From positions 1 through 9,343 of the forward strand of contig JAJPJU010000089.1 of assembly GCA_021324035.1 (NCBI GenBank): a stretch of DNA of 9,343 nucleotides. The letters are read 5' to 3'. Made by a program: the position numbers and the translations under genes. Positions 1-5,773 of this stretch are shown piece by piece (the stretch's first letter is position 1; each line of letters opens with the position of its first letter). Under the pieces are notes generated by a model. It searched no databases and was not told where the DNA came from. It saw nothing but the letters and a program-made list of their open reading frames with translations. This stretch comes from Spartobacteria bacterium (GTDB lineage Bacteria > Verrucomicrobiota > Verrucomicrobiia > Chthoniobacterales > UBA10450).

Positions 1-2
1 AG

Positions 3-134
3 GCTTTTGCCAACGTCTGTCTTCAATCTATCCTCGAGATCCAGCTGCCGCCGATTCCTGAGGAGGTCGCGAATACCTTGCCGCCGGAGGGTTTGGAACA
101 AGAGATTAACTTTATAAATTTCCCGAACGGGTAA
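3..134 (+). CDS. C-terminal fragment of a TonB/TolA-like energy transducer (partial, 5' end outside window)
   Basis: An open frame enters from the left edge (first full codon at 3) and ends at TAA 132-134, giving 43 residues. The fragment reads as a hydrophobic and amphipathic stretch with a PPIP motif, a second PP followed by EGLE, and a final alternating Ile/Phe/Asn strand. This arrangement, a helix then PP-x-P then a closing beta strand, resembles the C-terminal domain of TonB/TolA family proteins. Those proteins carry proton-motive energy from an inner-membrane ExbB/ExbD or TolQ/TolR motor to the outer membrane. The stop lies only 12 bases before exbB, so the genes are probably co-transcribed, and that context is the main support. 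The fragment is too short to separate TonB from TolA, or to exclude another protein. Confidence 0.5.
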   Translation, partial: AFANVCLQSILEIQLPPIPEEVANTLPPEGLEQEINFINFPNG

Positions 135-146
135 TGGTTCTCCGAA

Positions 147-866
147 ATGTCGAACGTGTTTGAAACTGTGGTCGGATTTTTCGCGAAGGGCGGCATCTTC
201 ATGTGGCCGCTTCTTATCTGTTCGATTGTGTCTCTGACGGTCATCATTTTGCGGACGCTTGCACTGCGCGAAAAGAACGTTCTGCCGATGACGATCGAAA
301 GCGAAATGGAGCGCCTCGCCCCGGGCGCAAGTCCGGAACGGCTCTTTCGAATGGTTCAGCACGATGCTTCGTCATTGGCCCGGATTCTTCGGGTGGCGCT
401 GAGTCATCTCCGCTGGCCGCGTTCCGAGAATGTCGAAGCGGTGCAAACCCGGGCCCGTTACGAGATGGTCCGTTTGGAGCGGGGACTCGTGGTCCTGGAA
501 GTGATCATCGGTATTGCGCCGTTGATCGGTTTGATCGGAACCGTTTCAGGTCTCGTCCATGTCTTCGCCAGTCTCGGCGTCAGCGCCGGCTCGGCAGATC
601 CAAAAATGATCGCTCGTGGAATTTCCGAAGCGCTGAATTGCACCGTGTTCGGATTGGGCATTGCCGTCCCCAGCCTGATCGCGTTCGTCTATTTCTCGAA
701 GAAAGTCGAAGTGCTCTCGGTGGAAATGGAATCGCTCGTCACGGATTTGTTGTCGAAGTGCTATTACGGCCGTCTTCTTGGCGCGAAAAAGGCCCAGCCT
801 CAAATGCCGGCCCAGCCAATTACACCCGCTCAACCGGCGACGCCGGAAATTGCGCCGATGGCCTGA
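147..866 (+). CDS. exbB: ExbB/TolQ/MotA family proton-channel protein
   Basis: The 239-residue inner-membrane protein has the three-helix layout of ExbB/TolQ: helix 1 at about residues 16-38, a cytoplasmic domain, then helices 2 and 3 at about 115-140 and 163-183. The family hallmark G-x-A-P-L-x-G-L-x-G-T-V-x-G-L is at 122-136. The third helix has the GISEAL...T..GL..A.P pattern at 158-175. The threonines at 132 and 166 match the conserved channel threonines of the family. ExbB pentamers surround ExbD and couple proton flow to TonB or TolA movement. The C-terminal tail (about 217-239) is a low-complexity PAQP/TP stretch. The ATG at 147 precedes helix 1 properly, but has no Shine-Dalgarno sequence. 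ExbB and TolQ cannot be told apart from sequence alone; TolQ is the alternative. Confidence 0.9.
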   Translation: MSNVFETVVGFFAKGGIFMWPLLICSIVSLTVIILRTLALREKNVLPMTIESEMERLAPGASPERLFRMVQHDASSLARILRVALSHLRWPRSENVEAVQTRARYEMVRLERGLVVLEVIIGIAPLIGLIGTVSGLVHVFASLGVSAGSADPKMIARGISEALNCTVFGLGIAVPSLIAFVYFSKKVEVLSVEMESLVTDLLSKCYYGRLLGAKKAQPQMPAQPITPAQPATPEIAPMA

Positions 867-986
867 AAATGACGAATGACGAAGGAATGACGAAGCCCAA
901 GACGCACAGCGATGTTTCCGTCAGGCACTTTGGTATTGCAGAATTCGGATTTGTTTCGGCATTCGGCATTCGTGCTTCGGCATTTG
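867..986. repeat. Imperfect inverted repeat built of short tandem units, between exbB and exbD
   Basis: Immediately after the exbB stop is a run of short units of the type AATGACGAA (about 867-895). At 941-986 lies the mirror-image run, with units such as TTCGGCATT and TTCGTGCTTCGGCATT. Their reverse complements (AATGCCGAA, ATGCCGAA) match the left arm with A/C substitutions. The middle part (896-940) is not repetitive and could form the loop. The element fills nearly the whole gap between two genes that normally lie close together. It resembles REP or MITE-like palindromic intergenic repeats. No open frame in it looks protein-like. Dispersal elsewhere in the genome cannot be seen from this window. 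Confidence 0.65.
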
Positions 987-990
987 TCTC

Positions 991-1398
991 ATGAAGTTTG
1001 CGGTTCGGAAGAGAAGGGCCCCCTCCATCATTATCGTATCTTTGGTGGATATTCTGACCATCCTCCTGATTTTCTTTGTCGTTTCGACGACGTTCAGAAA
1101 GGACCAGCCGGAGGTGCAGATCAATTTGCCGGAATCCAAGACCGCAACCAGTGCTCCGGCCGAGCTCGAGCATGCGCTCCTCACCGTTAGCGAAAATGAC
1201 GAGATCAAGCTCGATGGAAAAACAATCGCGGTCGAAGATTTGGAAGCGGCGGTAAGGAATTTGTCCGAGACGCGCCGCACGTCGCTGGCACTTCAAGCCG
1301 ACAAGAAGGCCTCGTTTGGTATCATCATCAAGGTAATGGACGCGTTGAAGCTGGCGGGGGTGAAAAATCTTCCGGCATTCACCCACGGCGAAAAATGA
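991..1398 (+). CDS. exbD: ExbD/TolR family biopolymer transport protein
   Basis: The 135-residue protein has the classic ExbD/TolR architecture. A short basic cytoplasmic N-terminus (RKRRAPS) is followed by one membrane helix at about residues 12-33 with the essential aspartate at position 20 in the S-L-V-D-I-L pattern. A periplasmic domain (about 38-135) follows, with the family I-x-L-P-E-S segment at 44-49. The aspartate corresponds to Asp25 of E. coli ExbD or Asp23 of TolR, the proton-carrying residue of the motor. The length is normal for the family (about 140 residues). The ATG directly follows the repeat spacer with no Shine-Dalgarno sequence; the leader there is pyrimidine-rich (TTTGTCTC). 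The stop overlaps the def start. The partner is ExbB at 147-866. Confidence 0.9.
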   Translation: MKFAVRKRRAPSIIIVSLVDILTILLIFFVVSTTFRKDQPEVQINLPESKTATSAPAELEHALLTVSENDEIKLDGKTIAVEDLEAAVRNLSETRRTSLALQADKKASFGIIIKVMDALKLAGVKNLPAFTHGEK

Positions 1399-1991
1399 GA
1401 TTACCGATTGTGCAATATGGCGACCGGGTGTTGCGGGCGAAGGGCAGCCGCATCGAGAAGATTGACGACCGAATTCGCGAGCTCGCTCAGAACATGATCG
1501 AGACAATGCACGCCGCCAACGGCGTCGGCCTGGCGGCGCAACAAATTGGAGAGCCGGTCCAACTTACCGTCATTGATGTGTCGCAAGTGGAAGATCGCCC
1601 GAGCACGATGAAATTGAACGGCCAGGAGATCGATCCGGCGAGCGCGATGCCTTTGATCCTGATCAATCCGCAGGTCGAGGTTGGTAACGAAACCGAGTCG
1701 GGAACGGAAGGGTGTTTGAGCTTTCCGGAGATCACCGGCGAAATCTCGCGCTCAAAATCAATCTTGGTGCACGCGCAGGATCTGGAAGGAAACGCCGTTA
1801 AAATTGAAACGATAGGTTTCCTCGCCCGGGCTATTCAGCACGAAGTCGATCATCTGAACGGCATTTTGTTCATCGATCGAATGAGCTCGGCGGCGAAGAT
1901 GACCCTCTCGAGCAGACTAAAGCGGCTCCAAAAAGAAACCCAACGCGGATTGAAGCATCGGCAGCGCGCCGTGGCCGAAACAACGCTGTAA
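1395..1991 (+). CDS. def: Peptide deformylase
   Basis: The 198-residue product carries all three signature motifs of peptide deformylase: GVGLAAQQIG at 43-52, EGCLSFP at 105-111 and QHEVDHLNG at 148-156. Cys107, His149 and His153 are the metal ligands and Glu150 is the catalytic acid/base. The enzyme removes the formyl group from the N-terminal methionine of nascent proteins in the cytosol. An insertion at about 65-85, between motifs 1 and 2, is rich in polar residues. The basic C-terminal tail (about 172-198) is longer than the minimal enzyme core. The ATG lies within an ATGA overlap with the exbD stop, so translation is probably coupled. The gene is more often seen beside fmt, so linkage to exbBD is less usual. 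No alternative function is credible. Confidence 0.97.
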   Translation: MRLPIVQYGDRVLRAKGSRIEKIDDRIRELAQNMIETMHAANGVGLAAQQIGEPVQLTVIDVSQVEDRPSTMKLNGQEIDPASAMPLILINPQVEVGNETESGTEGCLSFPEITGEISRSKSILVHAQDLEGNAVKIETIGFLARAIQHEVDHLNGILFIDRMSSAAKMTLSSRLKRLQKETQRGLKHRQRAVAETTL

Positions 1992-1994
1992 TTT

Positions 1995-2100
1995 CCCTCA
2001 CCTCAATCCTCTCCATGTGGGAGAGGCGGACAAAGAAATTCGACGCGCGGCTTTTTCACCTCTCCCACCGGGAGAGCAAGTCGCGTCGCGATGGTGAGGG
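1995..2100. repeat. Nested palindromic intergenic repeat with two internal hairpins
   Basis: The 106-bp element begins with CCCTCACC (1995-2002) and ends with the exact reverse complement GGTGAGGG (2093-2100). Inside are two hairpins. The first pairs CCTCTCC with GGAGAGG (2008-2014 with 2020-2026, 5-nt loop). The second pairs CTCTCCC with GGGAGAG (2060-2066 with 2070-2076, 3-nt loop). The element starts 3 bases after the def stop and ends 26 bases before the stop of the facing gene, so it occupies a convergent intergenic gap and may end transcription from both sides. It has no clean T-tract, so a classic intrinsic terminator is not shown. Its form is that of dispersed GTGAGGG/GGGAGAG-type intergenic repeats. 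Confidence 0.7.
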
Positions 2101-2126
2101 CAATTTGGTTTAGCCCTTCAAGGAAA

Positions 2127-2645
2127 TCACAGCGCTTTGTAGTCGACCGATATCGTCCGGAAGACCAGCTGGTCGTGCTGGGCTGAAAAATAGAACAGCT
2201 CGAGCATCGTCGCGCCAATGGTCCATTGATAACCGACCAGCGTTTGGATGACGTCGGAGTCGGTATCGCGGGTTCTGGAGACCAACTTTCCGGTTCCATA
2301 CTTGGCGTCGAAGTAGCGACGGATTTCGCCCATGCGTTCGTTGTAACGTTCGATCGACCAATCCGGATATTCGTACTGCAATTCGACGCCGAAGAGCGAG
2401 CCGCCTTTAAAAGTAAAAAGAGTGCGCTTCAAACCGGGATGGACCAGGCCCTCCACGGTCCAGATTTCGCGGTTTTCCTTTTTTTCGCGTGAGACAATCG
2501 TGGCTTTGGCGCCCTTGAGGACGGCTTCGACCCGCGACATCGGATCGTTCCAGCGAAATCCGAACGGCGGCAACAATTCTTCGGCGCCGCGCGACATCGA
2601 AGCGGTGACCAGCAAAAACAAAACCCAAATTACAAGGCGCGGCAT
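2127..2645 (-). CDS. Exported protein of unknown function
   Basis: The 172-residue product starts with a Sec-type signal peptide: Arg3, a hydrophobic core at about 4-15 (LVIWVLFLLVTA), and a likely signal peptidase I site after Ala-Ser-Met-Ser-Arg-Gly-Ala, near residue 21. The mature part of about 150 residues has no cysteine and is rich in charged and aromatic residues. It opens with PPFGFRWNDP (26-35) and contains WTVEGLVHPG and a late ELFYFSA segment. Alternating hydrophobic stretches suggest a small beta-rich or mixed fold in the periplasm. I do not recognise a named domain. It faces def and is divergent from dnaA, with 533 bp between its start and dnaA. No Shine-Dalgarno precedes the ATG. 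Good codon structure and a signal peptide make it a real gene; its role is unknown. Confidence 0.75.
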   Translation of the reverse strand: MPRLVIWVLFLLVTASMSRGAEELLPPFGFRWNDPMSRVEAVLKGAKATIVSREKKENREIWTVEGLVHPGLKRTLFTFKGGSLFGVELQYEYPDWSIERYNERMGEIRRYFDAKYGTGKLVSRTRDTDSDVIQTLVGYQWTIGATMLELFYFSAQHDQLVFRTISVDYKAL

Positions 2646-2767
2646 GATGATTTAGGGCGCGACGACAACACTAGCAGCCCATTGAAGCAAAGAAAATACT
2701 GCTGCGCGCGAGTCTGATCAGAGAAAGGAGCAATACAAATTTTCGTCACTTGAGGCACATCTCGGTT

Positions 2768-2830
2768 TGGTTTTTTCGTCAAGAATTTTTTAGAAGAGAA
2801 ATCAAAATAAAGTTCAGATTTTTTCTTGTC
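2768..2830. promoter_or_regulatory. A+T-rich block with three T6 tracts upstream of dnaA (possible DNA-unwinding element)
   Basis: Counting 2761-2830 gives about 71% A+T, well above the surrounding coding sequence. Three T6 runs stand at 2771-2776, 2786-2791 and 2819-2824, separated by an A-rich stretch. Easily melted DNA of this kind next to a DnaA box (2888-2896) is what a DNA-unwinding element looks like. It could equally be an ordinary A+T-rich intergenic stretch or an UP-element-like promoter part. Confidence 0.3.
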
Positions 2831-2887
2831 GATGTTGTGCGCGATTTCTAATCTCAAGCCCGCGGCAGGGGACGAGAGAAAGGCGCG

Positions 2888-2896
2888 TGTGAATAA
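2888..2896 (-). promoter_or_regulatory. DnaA box (TTATTCACA on the minus strand)
   Basis: The plus strand reads TGTGAATAA, the reverse complement of TTATTCACA. This fits the degenerate DnaA-box consensus TTWTNCACA exactly and differs from the strongest form, TTATCCACA, at one position. A much weaker relative, TGTGAACAT, follows at 2899-2907, and TGTGTAACA at 3155-3163 has one mismatch to the consensus. All lie upstream of dnaA on the same strand orientation. A single 9-mer match can occur by chance, but the position favours a role in dnaA autoregulation or origin function. Confidence 0.4.
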
Positions 2897-3025
2897 GATG
2901 TGAACATGTCCGAGAAAAATTTGATTCTCTAGAATGAGCAAGGCCTTAACCCCGGTAAAACAAAATGATGAACGAGACGTTCGTTCTGCTGCCGATCGAC
3001 TGATCACTCGAGCGCGAAACCCGCA

Positions 3026-3079
3026 TTTTGCCTCGTATTTTGGAAATTTTGGCATTTTTAATCCGCTTTTGATGCTTTT
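3026..3079. promoter_or_regulatory. T-tracts at near-helical spacing (possible intrinsically bent DNA)
   Basis: Six T4-T5 tracts begin at 3026, 3038, 3047, 3055, 3067 and 3076, so the spacings are 12, 9, 8, 12 and 9 bases and average 10. One is part of an AAATTTT tract (3044-3050). A/T-tracts repeated with the helical period bend DNA, a common property of promoters and replication origins. The block lies about 100-150 bp before the dnaA start. Phasing is approximate, so bending is an inference. Confidence 0.35.
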
Positions 3080-3139
3080 CGGCAACGTGCGCTCTACCCA
3101 GCGTCACTTTGGCGGAAGGCGAGAATTCCCCCTCCTAAC

Positions 3140-3172
3140 CGCCATTATGGCGATTGTGTAACACTGTTAACA
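3140..3172. promoter_or_regulatory. Cluster of three short palindromes directly upstream of dnaA
   Basis: Three palindromes lie within 33 bases: CGCCAT-T-ATGGCG (3140-3152), GTGT-A-ACAC (3156-3164) and TGTTAACA (3165-3172). The last ends 6 bases before the dnaA ATG. The second overlaps a DnaA-box-like 9-mer (3155-3163, one mismatch to TTWTNCACA in reverse complement). This is the layout of an operator overlapping a start region and could serve DnaA autorepression or another regulator. No clear -35/-10 pair was found nearby. Confidence 0.35.
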
Positions 3173-3178
3173 ACTCCC

Positions 3179-4528
3179 ATGGACGAGAAATGTACGCAGC
3201 TTTGGCAGAAACTGTCGGCCGCGCTCAAACCTCACGTCAGCGCCGACACATTTAAGCGTTGGTTTTCCGCCGTCGAATTGGCGGCGGTGACACCGAAAGC
3301 GCTCAGCTTTCGTGTGCCCAACAATATTTATCAATACTGGATCGAAAGTAATCACATGGCGGCGCTCGAGGCCGCGGTGCTTACCGCACTCGGCGAGCCG
3401 CGCCAGATCGAGTTCATTTCGTCGGAATCGCCAATCAACGATTCCGAACCGGCCGCAACATCCAAGCAGACCCACTCCGTGAACGACGCAAAGCCGGCCA
3501 CAAGTTCGTTCGGACTGAATCCTCGCAACACGTTCGAATCTTTTGTGATCGGACCGAACAATGAAATCGCCCACGCGGCTGCGCTGGCTGTCGCGCAGTC
3601 TCCGGCTCGCACTTATAACCCGCTCTTCATTTACGGCGGAGTCGGTCTGGGCAAGACCCACCTGATGCAGGCGATCGGGCAATATGTGATCGCCAAAAAG
3701 AAGAACACGAAAGTGATTTATCTTTCGAGTGAGCTGTTCATCAACGAGTTCATCGACGCGATTCAGCACAATAATCTGGTCAAATTCCGGAAGCGTTACC
3801 GTCAGGCCGATTTGCTTTGCATCGACGATATTCAGTTCCTCGGCGGGAAAGAACGTTCGCAGGAGGAGTTCTTTCACACTTTCAATACCCTGTTCGATGG
3901 CCACAAGCAGATTGTCCTCTCGTGCGACCGCCCGGCGTCGGAAATTGCCAATCTCGAACACCGGCTGGTATCGCGGTTCGAATGGGGGCTGACCGCCGAA
4001 CTTCAGCCGCCCGCGATCGAGACACGGCTGGCGATTCTGCGAAAAAAAGCTCGCGGCATGCAGATCAAATTGCCGGACCAGATCTTTGAATTCCTGGCCA
4101 ATCGCATCCGCAGCAACGTTCGTCGCCTGGAAGGTGCGCTGATGCGGGTGGCATCGTTCGCGTCACTGAGTGGGAAAGCGCTCACCCAGGAAGTGATCGA
4201 GCATTTGCTGAAGGACATTTTGCAGGAGGAAGCGCGGACATCGATCACGATCGAGCAGATTCAACGCAAAGTGGCGGAGCATTTCGATGTGCGCCTGGCT
4301 GATATGACGAGCAAGCGGCGGCCGGCCAGCATCGCGTTTCCGCGTCAGGTCGCGATGTATCTCGCGCGTGAATTAACCAAGTCTTCGCTGAACGAAATCG
4401 GCGATGCTTTTGGCGGGCGCGATCACGGAACCGTATTGCACGCGTGCAAGTTGGTGAAGAGACGGATGAAAGAACAGGACAGCATCCGGCAGACGATTTC
4501 GTTTATCGACAGCTCACTGCAACGCTGA
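3179..4528 (+). CDS. dnaA: Chromosomal replication initiator protein DnaA
   Basis: The 449-residue protein has all four DnaA domains. Domain I (about 1-80) carries the LWQKL...FKRWF pattern. A short variable domain II lies at about 82-112. The AAA+ domain III contains Walker A GGVGLGKTH (153-161), Walker B LLCIDDIQF (212-220), sensor 1 around LSCDRP (247-252), the arginine-finger region HRLVSRFEWGL (261-271) and sensor 2 RRLEGAL (315-321). Domain IV has the DnaA-box-binding signature GGRDHGTVLHACKLV (412-426). ATP-bound DnaA opens the origin and loads helicase; it also regulates its own promoter in many bacteria. The length is close to E. coli DnaA (467). The ATG at 3179 gives a complete domain I and has no Shine-Dalgarno sequence; the leader is TTAACAACTCCC. 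dnaN follows after 77 bases. Confidence 0.98.
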   Translation: MDEKCTQLWQKLSAALKPHVSADTFKRWFSAVELAAVTPKALSFRVPNNIYQYWIESNHMAALEAAVLTALGEPRQIEFISSESPINDSEPAATSKQTHSVNDAKPATSSFGLNPRNTFESFVIGPNNEIAHAAALAVAQSPARTYNPLFIYGGVGLGKTHLMQAIGQYVIAKKKNTKVIYLSSELFINEFIDAIQHNNLVKFRKRYRQADLLCIDDIQFLGGKERSQEEFFHTFNTLFDGHKQIVLSCDRPASEIANLEHRLVSRFEWGLTAELQPPAIETRLAILRKKARGMQIKLPDQIFEFLANRIRSNVRRLEGALMRVASFASLSGKALTQEVIEHLLKDILQEEARTSITIEQIQRKVAEHFDVRLADMTSKRRPASIAFPRQVAMYLARELTKSSLNEIGDAFGGRDHGTVLHACKLVKRRMKEQDSIRQTISFIDSSLQR

Positions 4529-4564
4529 GTGTACCGGTCGTGGTCAGCGCACAAGACTTTGCGG

Positions 4565-4592
4565 TTGCCGAATAGGACGGGCCGCCTAACAT
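4565..4592 (+). promoter_or_regulatory. Possible dnaN promoter in the dnaA-dnaN gap
   Basis: TTGCCG (4565-4570) and TAACAT (4587-4592) are separated by 16 bases, and each matches the sigma-70 consensus at 4 of 6 positions. Transcription would begin near 4599, leaving a leader of only a few bases before the dnaN ATG at 4606. The match is weak, and read-through from dnaA may suffice. Confidence 0.2.
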
Positions 4593-4605
4593 CAGATTTG
4601 TCTCC

Positions 4606-5703
4606 ATGAAGTTTAGCGTCACCAAAGAAAAGTTACTGGAAGGTCTGCAGCAGGTTCAGAATGTCGTCAGCACCCGGACGACGCTGCCGATTTTATCGAA
4701 CGTGTTGCTCCAGGCCAATGAAGGTGTGGTCCACCTGACAACTACGGATCTGGACGTCGGCGTTCGCGGAAGTTTCGAGGCGGAGGTGGAGAAGGAAGGC
4801 GCGACCACCTTGCCGGCGCGACGCTTGTTCAACATCGTTCGTGAGTTGCCGGCGAGCGAGATTCAAATCGACGTGGATGGGAAAAACGCCGCGTCTATTC
4901 GCAGCGGACAGAGCTTTTTCAAGATCCTCGGCCTGCCCGAAGAGGAATTTCCGCCGCTTCCGAAATTCGAAGAAGCCAAAGTGGTCACGATTCGCCAAAA
5001 GGATTTGCGAGACGGACTGCGCAAGAGCTCTTACGCGATCTCGACCGACGAAACGCGCTACGTTCTGAACGGGTTGCTGTTTAGTTTCAAGGACAACAAA
5101 CTCACTCTCGTGGCGACGGATGGGCGCCGGCTGGCGATGGTCGATATCGAACTGGAGATCCCGCGCAGTCAGGAAACAGACATCATCGTCCCGACCAAGG
5201 CAGTGACCGAGCTGCAACGGCTGCTGACTGACGAAGGCGATGTCAAAGTGAGCGTGTCCAGCGGGCAGATCGCATTCGATCTGAACAAGACGTTGCTGGT
5301 CTCGAAGTTAATCGAAGGCAATTACCCGAACTATAAACAAGTGATACCCGGGGAAGCAAAGGAACGGGTAACACTGGAGCGCGAGACGTTTTTAAATTCA
5401 GTGAGACGCGTTTCGCTGCTGGCGAGCGAGAAATCGAATTCGATCAAGCTGAATTTCAGCAAGAACAACATCGACATTACCGCCAATACCCCGGAAGTCG
5501 GCGAAGCCAAGGAATCGCTTCCAGTGCAGTACAAGGGCCGTGATTTCTCGATCGCCTTCAATCCCGAATTCCTCATGGCGCCTTTGCGAGCATTGACCGA
5601 GGACGAAGTCTTTCTCGATCTGATCGACGAAATGAGCCCGGGCGTGCTGAAGATCCAGACGCCGTTCCTTTACGTGCTGATGCCGATGCGCATCAGTTCG
5701 TAA
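4606..5703 (+). CDS. dnaN: DNA polymerase III beta sliding clamp
   Basis: The 365-residue product has the usual clamp length (about 366) and three repeated clamp domains (about 1-125, 126-252, 253-365). Recognisable positions include LPILSN (27-32), TDLD (47-50), PARRL (70-74), ILGLPEEEFP (107-116), YVLNGLLF (152-159), ATDGRRLA (170-177), LIEGNYPNY (235-243), NPEFL (319-323) and the C-terminal LMPMR (358-362). The last two belong to regions that in other clamps form the partner-binding pocket. The homodimeric ring tethers polymerase III and other repair or replication proteins to DNA. The ATG at 4606 aligns with the conserved MKFSV-type N-terminus; it has no Shine-Dalgarno and follows TTTGTCTCC. 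It lies downstream of dnaA as in many bacteria, but recF does not follow; a convergent membrane-protein gene does. Confidence 0.98.
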   Translation: MKFSVTKEKLLEGLQQVQNVVSTRTTLPILSNVLLQANEGVVHLTTTDLDVGVRGSFEAEVEKEGATTLPARRLFNIVRELPASEIQIDVDGKNAASIRSGQSFFKILGLPEEEFPPLPKFEEAKVVTIRQKDLRDGLRKSSYAISTDETRYVLNGLLFSFKDNKLTLVATDGRRLAMVDIELEIPRSQETDIIVPTKAVTELQRLLTDEGDVKVSVSSGQIAFDLNKTLLVSKLIEGNYPNYKQVIPGEAKERVTLERETFLNSVRRVSLLASEKSNSIKLNFSKNNIDITANTPEVGEAKESLPVQYKGRDFSIAFNPEFLMAPLRALTEDEVFLDLIDEMSPGVLKIQTPFLYVLMPMRISS

Positions 5704-5732
5704 TCTTAGCAGCTAGAGTCGACTTGACCTTT

Positions 5733-5751
5733 GGCCGCTCGGTGAGCGGCC
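5733..5751. terminator. Strong hairpin between convergent dnaN and the membrane-protein gene
   Basis: GGCCGCTC (5733-5740) and GAGCGGCC (5744-5751) form a perfect 8-bp GC-rich stem with a 3-nt loop. It sits 30 bases after the dnaN stop and about 22 bases from the stop of the minus-strand gene, so it could end both transcripts. No clear T-run follows on either strand, so it may instead be a palindromic repeat unit or a transcript-end stabiliser. Confidence 0.5.
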
Positions 5752-5773
5752 GCTACCTGAGCGCTCCACCCGC

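Larger units (their letters stand above)
2646..3178. other. 533-bp non-coding region between the exported-protein gene and dnaA; candidate dnaA control region or oriC
   Basis: No convincing gene lies here. Open frames of 75 residues (plus, 2934-3161) and 151 residues (minus, 2630-3085) have unstructured compositions and no recognisable motif. The region holds an A+T-rich block, one consensus DnaA box, spaced T-tracts and three small palindromes just before dnaA; these are listed separately. The first 90 bases (about 2646-2735) show nothing I can name. A hairpin GAACGA-5 nt-TCGTTC lies at 2970-2986. Origins commonly lie beside dnaA, but only one good DnaA box is visible, fewer than most bacterial origins have. 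An origin is therefore a hypothesis, and a dnaA promoter region is the safer reading. Confidence 0.4.

Noticed and set aside
203..994. Long plus-strand open frame of 263 codons overlapping exbB
   Set aside because: It is out of frame with exbB, rich in Arg/Ser/Gly with no motif, and exbB is certain from its motifs; this is a GC-rich shadow frame.
820..1506. Minus-strand open frame of 228 codons across the repeat, exbD and def
   Set aside because: It is antisense to two well-identified genes and its sequence is compositionally odd, with no recognisable domain.
2740..2781. Direct repeat TTTTCGTCA (2740-2748 and 2773-2781)
   Set aside because: Two 9-base copies in A+T-rich sequence are easily due to chance, and no further copies or symmetry were seen.
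2630..3085. Minus-strand open frame of 151 codons in the dnaA upstream region
   Set aside because: It overlaps the start of the exported-protein gene, runs through A+T-rich and repetitive sequence, and has no protein-like pattern.
2934..3161. Plus-strand open frame of 75 codons ending just before dnaA
   Set aside because: It has no motif or ribosome binding site and spans the T-tract block and palindromes; non-coding is the simpler reading.
3167..3961. Minus-strand open frame of 264 codons antisense to dnaA
   Set aside because: dnaA is unequivocal on the plus strand; the antisense frame follows from codon usage and has no domain.
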